Below are positions 1 to 5,282 of a stretch of DNA of 5,282 bases, piece by piece. Below the pieces are notes generated by a model that worked only from the letters and a program-made list of their open reading frames with translations, was not told the DNA's origin and did no database searches. This stretch comes from an uncultured Ruminococcus sp. (GTDB taxonomy: Bacteria > Bacillota > Clostridia > Oscillospirales > Acutalibacteraceae): positions 1 through 5,282 of the forward strand of contig CALBHM010000457.1 in the NCBI GenBank assembly GCA_937892835.1. Direction: 5' to 3'. The position numbers and the translations under genes were made by a program. How positions within the stretch are numbered: position 1 is the first letter of the stretch; each line of letters begins with the position of its first letter.

Positions 1-408
1 AGTTACCATTGCCATTGCGGAGGTTGTATGACCCGATGGGAATGAGCGGTCGCTTTCAACCTGCGCCCCGGCGTTCAGCCACCATTGATAAACCGGGCTG
101 TCAAGATGAGTGTACGGTCTCGGACGTGAGACAAGCGGTTTGATTGTCAGGTTTGTGAAAAGTGCTCCGACGATGATGCCGGCAAGCATTGCCGAGCCTG
201 CCTTCCTCGTTTTTTTGAAAAGCATGAGAATGAGTGAAATGATAATCAGCGCAATTCCGTCGTGTCCGAGCGTTGTAATCGCATTGAAAAAGACATCGAG
301 AAATCCGCCTGCCGCACTGTCATGCAATCTGTGGAAGAAATCAAAGATTGCAAGATCAAAGTCGGCAAAGGTTGAGTTGAGCCAAGAGGCAACTGCCGTT
401 ACTTCCAT
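1..408 (-). CDS. PAP2-superfamily membrane phosphatase, N-terminal part (runs off the left edge)
   Basis: Likely a membrane phosphatase of the type 2 phosphatidic acid phosphatase family, which removes phosphate from lipid phosphates or polyprenyl diphosphates at the outer face of the membrane. The first 136 residues are visible. Two of the three family signatures are present: motif 1 (K-x6-R-P, K90 to R97-P98, within IKPLVSRPRPY) and motif 2 (PSGHT, residues 124-128, with catalytic-type H127). Motif 3 (S-R-x5-H) would lie beyond the window. Hydrophobic stretches at about 51-64 and 71-88 look like membrane segments, with a basic KKTRK linker between them. The start is the ATG at 408-406, eight bases after a GGAGG site (417-421). 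The gene diverges from the hydrolase gene. Substrate cannot be assigned: undecaprenyl diphosphate, phosphatidate and phosphatidylglycerophosphate are all possible. Family assignment is firm; the specific role is not. Confidence 0.9.
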   Translation of the reverse strand, partial: MEVTAVASWLNSTFADFDLAIFDFFHRLHDSAAGGFLDVFFNAITTLGHDGIALIIISLILMLFKKTRKAGSAMLAGIIVGALFTNLTIKPLVSRPRPYTHLDSPVYQWWLNAGAQVESDRSFPSGHTTSAMAMVT

Positions 409-438
409 TTTTTAAACCTCCAAAAATTTTTATGATTA

Positions 439-467
439 ATATTAGCATTTTTTAGGGAATAAATCAA
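439..467 (-). promoter_or_regulatory. Predicted SigA promoter for the PAP2 gene
   Basis: On the minus strand, TTGATT (462-467) and TAATAT (439-444) are separated by 17 bases. TG plus one base just before the -10 box makes it an extended -10. Transcription would start near 432, giving a leader of about 24 bases ahead of the ATG at 408. The call rests on motif match and position only. Confidence 0.6.
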
Positions 468-472
468 TGTTC

Positions 473-501
473 TTGAAAAAGAAATTATCTTTTGTTATAA
501 T
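473..501 (+). promoter_or_regulatory. Predicted SigA promoter for the hydrolase gene
   Basis: TTGAAA (473-478) and a perfect TATAAT (496-501) are 17 bases apart, with an extended -10 TG at 493-494. The expected start is near 508, giving a leader of about 36 bases that contains the GGAGG site at 531-535. The -35 box lies only 5 bases from the -35 box of the divergent promoter, so the two polymerases would bind back to back and could compete or share a regulator. Confidence 0.7.
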
Positions 502-543
502 TATCTTACATTTATTTTACAATCTTTACGGGAGGTTTAAGGA

Positions 544-2517
544 ATGACCTTATTTACGAAGATTTTTTCTGCCTTTATGGCAATAATAATGACGTTTGTT
601 CCGTTGAATGGAACTGTGACAAGAAGCTCTGATACCCCTGCTTCGGACAATTACCCGTATACGCTCGAGGATATGTCCGTTGTTTATGACAATGTTGACG
701 AAAACGGCAATTATTATCCGCTCGTCGTTGTGCCGGGTATTTCCCATTCAATAACATACGTTGTCGATGAGGATTACGACAGCTCGGCTGCCGAGGACTC
801 CTCAAGGCCACCGATAAAGAAGGATGCTTTCGGCAATGATCTTCAGAGCGGAACGGTTATTTTTGACGTTCCCGAAATTCTCAAAAGTGTTGCACAATAT
901 CTCATTGCTCCGCTGGTTAAATCGGTCATTACCCAAAAGGACTGCGGTCTTGTTGACGCAATCGGTAAGGTTGCGGAAGCTGCCTTTTCTGCACAGAAAA
1001 CACTGCCGGACGGAACATTCGCAAACAATGAAATCGGCTTGCTTGAATTCAACGGCTCATTTGCCGATTTTGCAACTCCCGATGATGTCGAAACACAGAG
1101 CTATATGCAATATCAGTGTGAATATCTTTATAAAATACTTCCGCTTCGTGCCGTTTCGGATATAATCGGCGAAGAGAAACTTTTCTTTTTTACCTTTTCA
1201 CTTTTTGCCGATCCAATGTCCTCGGCTCAGCGGCTTAACGAATACATAGACATGGTGCTTCAAAAGACGGGTGCCAAGAAGGTCAATCTTTTACCGATAA
1301 GTCTCGGCGGAACGGTGTTTACTGCGTTCTGCGACCGATTTACCGATACCGATAAGGTTAATACAATAGTTAATGTCGTCCCCGTCCTCAACGGAACGCA
1401 GTCGGTTACCGATATGTTTAGTCGTGATTTTGATGTTTCGGCTGAGTTCTGGTACAACGAGGGAATTCCAATGATGATTTCCGAGTTCACGGAGTACGGT
1501 GAGCTTATCGGTCATGCTGTCAACTTTATACTTCGTGCTCTCCCGGCTGAGGTAAATGCCGCAATGCTGACGAGAATTTATGACACTCTTTTGAATAATC
1601 TTTTTGTCAATACGCCGCAGATTTGGGCGATGGTAACAAAGGAGGCTTATCCCGAGCTTGCCGAAAAATATCTCGGCGATGAGGAGCACACTCTTATTAG
1701 AGCAAAGACCGACACCTTCTATCGGGCACAGTTCAACCTTGCCGATAATATAAAAACAATGACGGCGAACGGAATAAAGATAAATATAATTTCCGGCTAT
1801 GGACTTCACACGGGTGACGCACGATATAATTTCTTCCATGTCACTGCGAACGCAGACAAGGTAAACGGCGACGGTGTCATCAATGTTGAATCAACTGCTC
1901 TCGGTGCAACAGCGGCTTTGCCCGGCGAAAAGCTCCTCGAAGGCGACAGACTCTCGCCCGACGGTGAGATTGACGCTTCAACAGGCGTTCTACCTGACAA
2001 TACATGGTATTTCTACAATATGCACCACGAGGATGCGGCAAACAATGCTCCGGTTATCAATCTTGCGGTTGCGCTGATGTATTCGCATGATGTTGAAAAT
2101 GTAAACTCCAAGCCCGAAAAATATCCACAGTTCAACGGCAATTCCGATAACTGGTTTATCCGCCGCTGGAGATACAGGGATATGAAAAGATTCTATGCCG
2201 ATTATCAGGCAGGCAAGCTTGATTGGTCACAGGAGACAGTTGACGAATGTAAAGCAATAATGTATGACTGCGAGCGTGTGATGCGAGCGACGATTGCAGA
2301 TGCTGAATTCTGCAAGGAAACTACAAAACGAGTTAATGAATTCTGTGCAAGGCAGGGTACAATAAGCGAGGAAAACGCAAAGCTTCTCACGCAGAAACAG
2401 CTCAACGAGCTGCCTGAATGGGCAAAGGTTTTGACAAAGATAATAGCCTTTGTTGATGATACGCTTTTCAAAGTATACGGCGACAAAGCGTATTCGGAAT
2501 TTTGGAAAATATTTTAA
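544..2517 (+). CDS. Exported alpha/beta-hydrolase, lipase/esterase-like
   Basis: Probable secreted or surface serine hydrolase, 657 residues. Residues 1-22 form a leader: one lysine (K6), a hydrophobic core at about 7-20, then a Ser/Thr/Asp-rich stretch. There is no lipobox Cys and no clear A-x-A cleavage site, so a retained membrane anchor is possible. VVVPGISHS (61-69) resembles the first core strand and oxyanion loop of lipases. LLPISLGGT (249-257) is the nucleophile elbow with S253; the usual first Gly of G-x-S-x-G is replaced by P251. NGDGVINVEST (441-451) resembles the Asp loop of LCAT/PGAP1-type lipases (D443 candidate), and YNMHHEDAANN (491-501) supplies candidate His 494 or 495. About 190 residues between Ser and Asp would form a large cap. 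The C-terminal part (about 540-657) is charged and looks helical. GGAGG at 531-535 lies eight bases before the ATG. The hydrolase fold is likely; substrate is unknown, with lipid or acyl ester the best guess. Confidence 0.75.
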   Translation: MTLFTKIFSAFMAIIMTFVPLNGTVTRSSDTPASDNYPYTLEDMSVVYDNVDENGNYYPLVVVPGISHSITYVVDEDYDSSAAEDSSRPPIKKDAFGNDLQSGTVIFDVPEILKSVAQYLIAPLVKSVITQKDCGLVDAIGKVAEAAFSAQKTLPDGTFANNEIGLLEFNGSFADFATPDDVETQSYMQYQCEYLYKILPLRAVSDIIGEEKLFFFTFSLFADPMSSAQRLNEYIDMVLQKTGAKKVNLLPISLGGTVFTAFCDRFTDTDKVNTIVNVVPVLNGTQSVTDMFSRDFDVSAEFWYNEGIPMMISEFTEYGELIGHAVNFILRALPAEVNAAMLTRIYDTLLNNLFVNTPQIWAMVTKEAYPELAEKYLGDEEHTLIRAKTDTFYRAQFNLADNIKTMTANGIKINIISGYGLHTGDARYNFFHVTANADKVNGDGVINVESTALGATAALPGEKLLEGDRLSPDGEIDASTGVLPDNTWYFYNMHHEDAANNAPVINLAVALMYSHDVENVNSKPEKYPQFNGNSDNWFIRRWRYRDMKRFYADYQAGKLDWSQETVDECKAIMYDCERVMRATIADAEFCKETTKRVNEFCARQGTISEENAKLLTQKQLNELPEWAKVLTKIIAFVDDTLFKVYGDKAYSEFWKIF

Positions 2518-2522
2518 ATAAT

Positions 2523-2580
2523 ATAAAAACAGGCTGTACCGAAGTGATTGCTTTGATACAGCCTGTTATATTTATTTTTT
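2523..2580. terminator. Bidirectional intrinsic terminator between convergent genes
   Basis: A perfect 11-base-pair stem pairs AACAGGCTGTA (2528-2538) with TACAGCCTGTT (2557-2567). After one C-A mismatch a further five pairs (2540-2544 with 2551-2555, one G-U) leave a six-base loop. On the plus strand it is followed by a T-rich run to 2580; on the minus strand by TTTTTATAT. It lies 10 bases after the hydrolase stop and 11 bases after the ATPase stop, so it can end both transcripts. Confidence 0.9.
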
Positions 2581-4612
2581 ATCTTAAATGAATTGTGTCA
2601 AAGAACGAGTTTTTGGCTTTGCCGATGAGGGTGGAAATCAAAATACAGATTACGCATACACCGACGTCGGCGAAAACTGCGAGCCAAACGGGAGCGTAGC
2701 CTGCCGCACCGAGAATAAGAACTATCATCTTGATAACGATCGCAAATATAAGATTGAAATGAACAATATTGATCGTTCTCTTGAAAAGCTTATGTGCCGG
2801 AGCAAGCTTGTCGAGCCTGTCGTTCGTGAGGATAACGTCCGCCGCTTCGCTTGCCGCCTGAGTGCCGAGACCCATTGCAACACCTGCATCCGCAGAGGCA
2901 AGAACCGGAGCGTCGTTGATACCGTCGCCGACATAAACAACCTTGCCGTATTCATTCTTGATTTCTTCAAGGTGGCTGAGCTTTTCTTCAGGAAGAAGAT
3001 TGCAATAGTATTCGTCAAGATTGATTGCTTTTGCGACCTCGTCGGAAGCTGTTTCGTTGTCACCCGTAAGCATTATGATATGCTCAACGCCCTGATCACG
3101 AAGGTGCTCAACCATATCCTCGACGCCCTTTCTAAGTGCGCTTCTGAGGGTAATTGTGCCGATAATCTTTCCGTCAAGCACAACGCAAACGTCGCCGTCC
3201 GTGTAGTCCGGAGTTTCAATTCCTTCTGTCTCAAGCAAGCGTCTGCCGCCGCAAAGAATCTTTTTGCCGTCGAAAACAACGCTTGTGCCGCCGCCTGCAA
3301 CCTCACGGAAATCGCTGAGGTACTTTTCATCAATCTGCGGAGCTGCACTGACAATGCTCTTTGCAATCGGGTGGGAGGAATAGTATTCAGCCGCAGCAGC
3401 AAGGGTAAGAATCTGTTCTTCGCTGAAATCACTCATTGAACTGATCTTGCTGACTTCAAAGTTGCCTGTTGTCAAAGTACCCGTCTTGTCAAAAACAAAA
3501 GTTTTTGCCTTTGCAAAGGCCTCGATAAAGATTGAACCCTTGACGATAATTCCGTCCTTTGCCGCCGCACCGATACCTGTGTAGAAGCCGAGCGGAATTG
3601 AAATTACGATTGCGCATGGACATGAAGCAACAAGGAAAACAAGTGCTCTCTTAACCCATGATGCAACATCCTTTGTGGCGATTGAACCGATAACCGCCAA
3701 TGCAACGGCGATGATAACAACAACCGGAGTGTAATATTTTGCAAATCTTGTGATAAATTTCTGAACATTGCCTTTCTTTTCGGTTGCGTCCTCAACCATC
3801 TTGACAATTCTCGAAGCCGTTGAATTTCCGAAAAGCTCTGTTGTGACAACCGTAACGCTGTCCTTGCCGTTTACCATGCCGCTCTTAACCTCAACGCCTT
3901 TACCGAGAGTTATCGGCAGGCTTTCACCTGTGATAGCGGAAGCGTCGGCGGTTGAGATTCCCGATTCAACAACACCGTCAATCGGGAAACGCTCATAGGG
4001 AAGAACGTTTATTTTTGCTCCGACAGGAACATCCTCGGCATCAACCTTCTTGGTTGTTCCGTCATCTAAAACGAGATGTGCATAATCCTGCTGTATTTTT
4101 GCAACGGAATCAATGGCTTTGCGGCTGTTTTCAACCGCTCTGTCCTCAATTATTTCACCGATTCGGTAAAGAATCGCAACAAGTGCAGCGTCTCTCAGCT
4201 CGCCGATACAGCAAGCAGCAATAACGGAAATGAGCATAAGCTCAATTTCGGTAAACCTGCGACCCTTGATATCGCCGTAAACTTTAAATACAAGCGGATA
4301 AGCTGCAAGAACAACGGCGATAATTCCAATGATCATTTGTGCCATCGGAACAGCTTTAAGGAAAAGGCCTACAACGACAAGCACTGCCGAAACACCGAGC
4401 AAGGTAAGGGAAAGCTTGGTTTCTTCCTCCTCGTCGTCGTCATCGTGAGCGCAGCCGCCGCATCCGCATGCACAGCCGTGGCTGTGACCGTGTTCATGCC
4501 CATGGTCGTGATGATGCTCATGTCCGCAATCGCAATGTCCCTCGTGTTCGCAGCAGTCATGCTCACTTTCGTGCTCATGCTCTTGTTCGAATTCATGTTC
4601 ATGTTCAGACAT
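2579..4612 (-). CDS. cadA: Zn/Cd/Pb-exporting P1B-type ATPase with His/Cys-rich N-terminus
   Basis: Inner-membrane pump that uses ATP to expel Zn(II), Cd(II) or Pb(II), the CadA/ZntA group of P-type ATPases; 677 residues and intact. Visible motifs are TGE (228-230, actuator dephosphorylation), CPC in SCPCAIVIS (331-333, transmembrane metal site), DKTGT (D375, phosphorylated Asp), SHP (H414-P415, ATP-binding domain), TGD (516-518) and GDGINDAP (562-569, hinge). K628 in the seventh and D649 in the eighth membrane segment match the Lys/Asp pair of the Zn/Cd/Pb class and argue against copper export. Membrane segments fall near 69-86, 91-110, 122-136, 138-155, 295-313, 322-345, 617-635 and 639-663. 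No HMA domain (GMTCxxC) is present; residues 1-64 are rich in His, Cys and acid instead. The ATG overlaps the end of the sensor gene by 8 bases, with AGGAGG eight bases upstream. The symbol reflects family; Zn versus Cd preference cannot be read from sequence. Confidence 0.95.
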   Translation of the reverse strand: MSEHEHEFEQEHEHESEHDCCEHEGHCDCGHEHHHDHGHEHGHSHGCACGCGGCAHDDDDEEEETKLSLTLLGVSAVLVVVGLFLKAVPMAQMIIGIIAVVLAAYPLVFKVYGDIKGRRFTEIELMLISVIAACCIGELRDAALVAILYRIGEIIEDRAVENSRKAIDSVAKIQQDYAHLVLDDGTTKKVDAEDVPVGAKINVLPYERFPIDGVVESGISTADASAITGESLPITLGKGVEVKSGMVNGKDSVTVVTTELFGNSTASRIVKMVEDATEKKGNVQKFITRFAKYYTPVVVIIAVALAVIGSIATKDVASWVKRALVFLVASCPCAIVISIPLGFYTGIGAAAKDGIIVKGSIFIEAFAKAKTFVFDKTGTLTTGNFEVSKISSMSDFSEEQILTLAAAAEYYSSHPIAKSIVSAAPQIDEKYLSDFREVAGGGTSVVFDGKKILCGGRRLLETEGIETPDYTDGDVCVVLDGKIIGTITLRSALRKGVEDMVEHLRDQGVEHIIMLTGDNETASDEVAKAINLDEYYCNLLPEEKLSHLEEIKNEYGKVVYVGDGINDAPVLASADAGVAMGLGTQAASEAADVILTNDRLDKLAPAHKLFKRTINIVHFNLIFAIVIKMIVLILGAAGYAPVWLAVFADVGVCVICILISTLIGKAKNSFFDTIHLR
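4421..4612 (-). other. Region encoding the His/Cys/acidic metal-binding tail of the ATPase
   Basis: Codes for ATPase residues 1-64. I count 17 His and 8 Cys in residues 1-56. Alternating His-Glu pairs come first, then a His/Gly/Asp run (31-45), a C-x-C-x-C-x2-C cluster (47-54) and an eight-residue acidic block (57-64) just before the first membrane segment. It occupies the place of the HMA domains found in many CadA/ZntA proteins and probably binds or buffers zinc-like metals. The DNA is simple and repetitive here, so length may vary between strains. Confidence 0.8.
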
Positions 4613-4985
4613 CTAACATTCCTCCTTTGTGTAATACATGCGCCAGACCTGCACCGAAGATTTCTTCAACGTGTTCATCGTCCAGCGAATAATAGCTTTC
4701 TTTGCCCTCCTTGCGGGGACGTACAAGTCCTGCGCCTCGGAGAATCCTTAACTGATGTGAAATTGCACTTTGACCCATGTTGAGCTTTTCGGAAAGGTGG
4801 TAAACGCACATTTCGCCGTCCATGAGGGCGGAGATAATTCTGATTCGTGTGCTGTCGCCGAAAACCTTAAAGACCTCGGCAAGGTCATAGAGAACGTCAT
4901 CACTGACCTCTGTTTTTGCAACCTTTCGGTTACAGTTGTCATGCGGACATTCGTCACAATTCATTGTTGACTTATTATCTGACAT
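4605..4985 (-). CDS. ArsR/SmtB-family metal-sensing repressor of the efflux operon
   Basis: Dimeric winged-helix repressor that should release DNA when it binds metal, so turning on itself and the ATPase. It has 126 residues from ATG 4985, chosen because AGGTGA (4991-4996) lies five bases upstream; an in-frame TTG at 5000 has no such site. The family core includes LAEVFKVFGDSTRIRI (35-50) and the recognition helix near MGQSAISHQLRIL (70-82). The alpha5 zinc site is complete: D103-x-H105 and H116-x2-H119, matching CzrA (D, H, H, H) and SmtB (D, H, H, E). C60 and H63 in EMCVYHL occupy the places of SmtB C61 and D64, and the N-terminal C10-x2-C13-x-H15-x2-C18 cluster could complete an alpha3N site. 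The CxC of CadC-type Cd/Pb sensors is absent (C-V-Y). Zinc sensing is therefore most likely, with Cd/Pb response possible. Confidence 0.93.
   Translation of the reverse strand: MSDNKSTMNCDECPHDNCNRKVAKTEVSDDVLYDLAEVFKVFGDSTRIRIISALMDGEMCVYHLSEKLNMGQSAISHQLRILRGAGLVRPRKEGKESYYSLDDEHVEEIFGAGLAHVLHKGGMLDV
4621..4626 (-). promoter_or_regulatory. Ribosome binding site of the ATPase inside the sensor gene
   Basis: Minus-strand AGGAGG lies eight bases before the ATPase ATG and within the last codons of the ArsR gene. Together with the 8-base overlap of the two reading frames (ATGTCTGA, 4605-4612), it suggests coupled translation on one transcript. Confidence 0.85.
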
Positions 4986-4990
4986 TTGGT

Positions 4991-4996
4991 TCACCT
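4991..4996 (-). promoter_or_regulatory. Ribosome binding site deciding the sensor start
   Basis: Minus-strand AGGTGA ends five bases before the ATG at 4985. It lies downstream of the alternative TTG start at 5000, which it therefore cannot serve. This favours the shorter 126-residue protein. Confidence 0.75.
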
Positions 4997-5010
4997 GCAA
5001 TTCAAATTAA

Positions 5011-5032
5011 CATATGAATAAATGTTCATTTG
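5011..5032. promoter_or_regulatory. Predicted ArsR/SmtB operator (TGAA-N6-TTCA)
   Basis: Imperfect inverted repeat ATGAA (5014-5018), six bases, TTCAT (5025-5029), extended by two more matching pairs at 5011-5012 with 5031-5032. The TGAA-N6-TTCA spacing is the one seen in operators of zinc-type ArsR/SmtB repressors such as smtO. It lies about +3 to +24 from the predicted start of the operon, so bound repressor would block initiation or escape. Binding by the adjacent regulator is inferred. Confidence 0.75.
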
Positions 5033-5040
5033 TTAGTTTT

Positions 5041-5091
5041 ATTATATGCATCTTTTCTGTGTTTGTCAACGTTTTTCTAAAAAATTTTTTG
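5041..5091 (-). promoter_or_regulatory. Full-consensus SigA promoter with UP element for the sensor-ATPase operon
   Basis: On the minus strand a perfect TTGACA (5064-5069) and a perfect TATAAT (5041-5046) are 17 bases apart. Immediately upstream, 5073-5089 matches the E. coli UP-element consensus AAAWWTWTTTT-N3-AAA at every specified position, ending three bases before the -35 box. Transcription should start near 5034 with a leader of about 49 bases. Such a promoter would be very strong unless repressed, which fits the operator just downstream. Confidence 0.85.
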
Positions 5092-5107
5092 ATTTTTGAG
5101 ATATTTT

Positions 5108-5128
5108 TTGCAAATGCCCGATTTGCAA
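5108..5128. repeat. Perfect 8-base inverted repeat in the intergenic region
   Basis: TTGCAAAT (5108-5115) and ATTTGCAA (5121-5128) flank GCCCG. No T-run follows on either strand, so it is not a normal terminator. It lies 29 bases before the -35 box of the rightward promoter and about 40 bases beyond the -35 box of the leftward one, a position fitting a regulator site. The protein that might bind is unknown. Confidence 0.5.
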
Positions 5129-5157
5129 TGTGGCCGGCGGACAATAAACCGCAAAAA

Positions 5158-5186
5158 TTGACTTTTTTCCTATCATATGATAATAT
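5158..5186 (+). promoter_or_regulatory. Predicted SigA promoter of the right-edge gene, with internal palindrome
   Basis: TTGACT (5158-5163) and TAATAT (5181-5186) are 17 bases apart, with an extended -10 TG at 5178-5179. The expected start is near 5193, about 20 bases before the ATG. A perfect 12-base palindrome, TATCATATGATA (5171-5182), fills the spacer and reaches the -10 box; a protein bound there would block polymerase. Confidence 0.65.
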
Positions 5187-5212
5187 AAATAAAAAAAGAA
5201 AAGGAGCCTTTT

Positions 5213-5282
5213 ATGGCATACGATATTATTAGATGGATAGGCGGAGCCGTGCTTTTTGCGATTCTTGTTACCGTGCTTTGCA
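5213..5282 (+). CDS. Unrecognised protein with hydrophobic N-terminus, first 23 codons only
   Basis: Starts at an ATG six bases after AAGGAG (5201-5206) and downstream of a good promoter, so the start is well supported although only MAYDIIRWIGGAVLFAILVT and three more residues are visible. Residues 8-23 are strongly hydrophobic and should be a membrane segment or an uncleaved signal anchor. There is too little to name a family. It diverges from the metal operon, but its own promoter lies about 125 bases from the ArsR-type operator, so shared metal control is not indicated by what can be seen. Confidence 0.7.
   Translation, partial: MAYDIIRWIGGAVLFAILVTVLC

Noticed and set aside
110..415. Plus-strand open frame of 101 codons opposite the PAP2 gene
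   Set aside because: The minus-strand frame carries two PAP2 signature motifs and a good start; the plus frame has neither.
1291..1839. Minus-strand open frame of 182 codons inside the hydrolase gene
   Set aside because: No start signal and no recognisable domain; the plus-strand hydrolase frame has leader, motifs, ribosome site, promoter and terminator.
2588..3439. Long open frame (283 codons) on the plus strand opposite the ATPase
   Set aside because: It lies wholly antisense to a gene with every P-type ATPase motif, has no ribosome site before it and its product shows no domain. It is explained by codon bias on the other strand.
4455..4612. Possible tandem DNA repeat or CRISPR-like pattern in CAT/GTG-rich DNA
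   Set aside because: There is no regular unit or spacer; the pattern follows from many His, Glu and Asp codons in the ATPase tail.
4076..4783. Plus-strand open frame of 235 codons crossing the ATPase start and the sensor gene
   Set aside because: Its hydrophobic Val/Met/Ala-rich stretch is the mirror of the His/Glu/Asp codons on the minus strand. No ribosome site or promoter supports it.
4986..5000. In-frame TTG start that would add five residues to the sensor
   Set aside because: The only good ribosome site (AGGTGA, 4991-4996) lies downstream of the TTG and five bases before the ATG at 4985.
5136..5152. Short GCGG/CCGC hairpin upstream of the right-edge promoter
   Set aside because: Only four base pairs with an eight-base loop; expected by chance and without a T-run.
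5014..5232. Plus-strand open frame of 72 codons across the right intergenic region
   Set aside because: It covers the operator, both promoters and the palindromes, has no ribosome site, and runs through the well-supported start at 5213 in another frame.

Overview
The window looks like ordinary chromosome from a Gram-positive Clostridia-type bacterium (Bacillota, possibly an Oscillospiraceae/Lachnospiraceae-like gut anaerobe). This rests on strong GGAGG-type ribosome sites 5-8 bases before ATG, near-consensus SigA promoters in very AT-rich intergenic DNA, moderate-GC genes, a secreted protein with a short Gram-positive-style leader, and the style of the ArsR and P-type ATPase proteins. The taxon is inferred; there is no rRNA or other marker. 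No mobile element, CRISPR array or RNA gene is visible.

Left part (1-2517). Two genes diverge from a 135-base intergenic region holding two back-to-back promoters. Leftward is the first 136 codons of a PAP2-superfamily membrane phosphatase that runs off the edge. Rightward is a complete 657-residue exported alpha/beta-hydrolase (lipase/esterase-like) with a noncanonical nucleophile elbow. Both plausibly act on lipids at or outside the membrane, but a functional link is only suggested by the shared promoter region. A bidirectional hairpin terminator separates the hydrolase from the convergent metal operon.

Right part (2579-5091). A leftward two-gene operon encodes an ArsR/SmtB-type metal sensor followed, with an 8-base overlap, by a P1B-type Zn/Cd/Pb efflux ATPase. 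The sensor has a clear alpha5 zinc site (D-x-H plus H-x2-H) and a possible second alpha3N-type site. The ATPase has all P-type catalytic motifs, a CPC membrane motif and the K/D pair of the Zn/Cd/Pb class. Instead of an HMA domain it carries a His/Cys/acid-rich tail. The promoter is full consensus (TTGACA, 17 bases, TATAAT) with an UP-element match, and a TGAA-N6-TTCA operator lies just downstream. The likely logic is a very strong promoter held off by the apo-repressor and released by excess metal, giving more sensor and exporter.

Right edge (5092-5282). A divergent promoter with a 12-base perfect palindrome between its -35 and -10 boxes drives a gene of which only 23 codons, a hydrophobic N-terminus, are visible. 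Nothing here is clearly a new system; the most useful leads are the sensor's possible two metal sites, the ATPase tail, the hydrolase and the palindromes upstream of the last gene.
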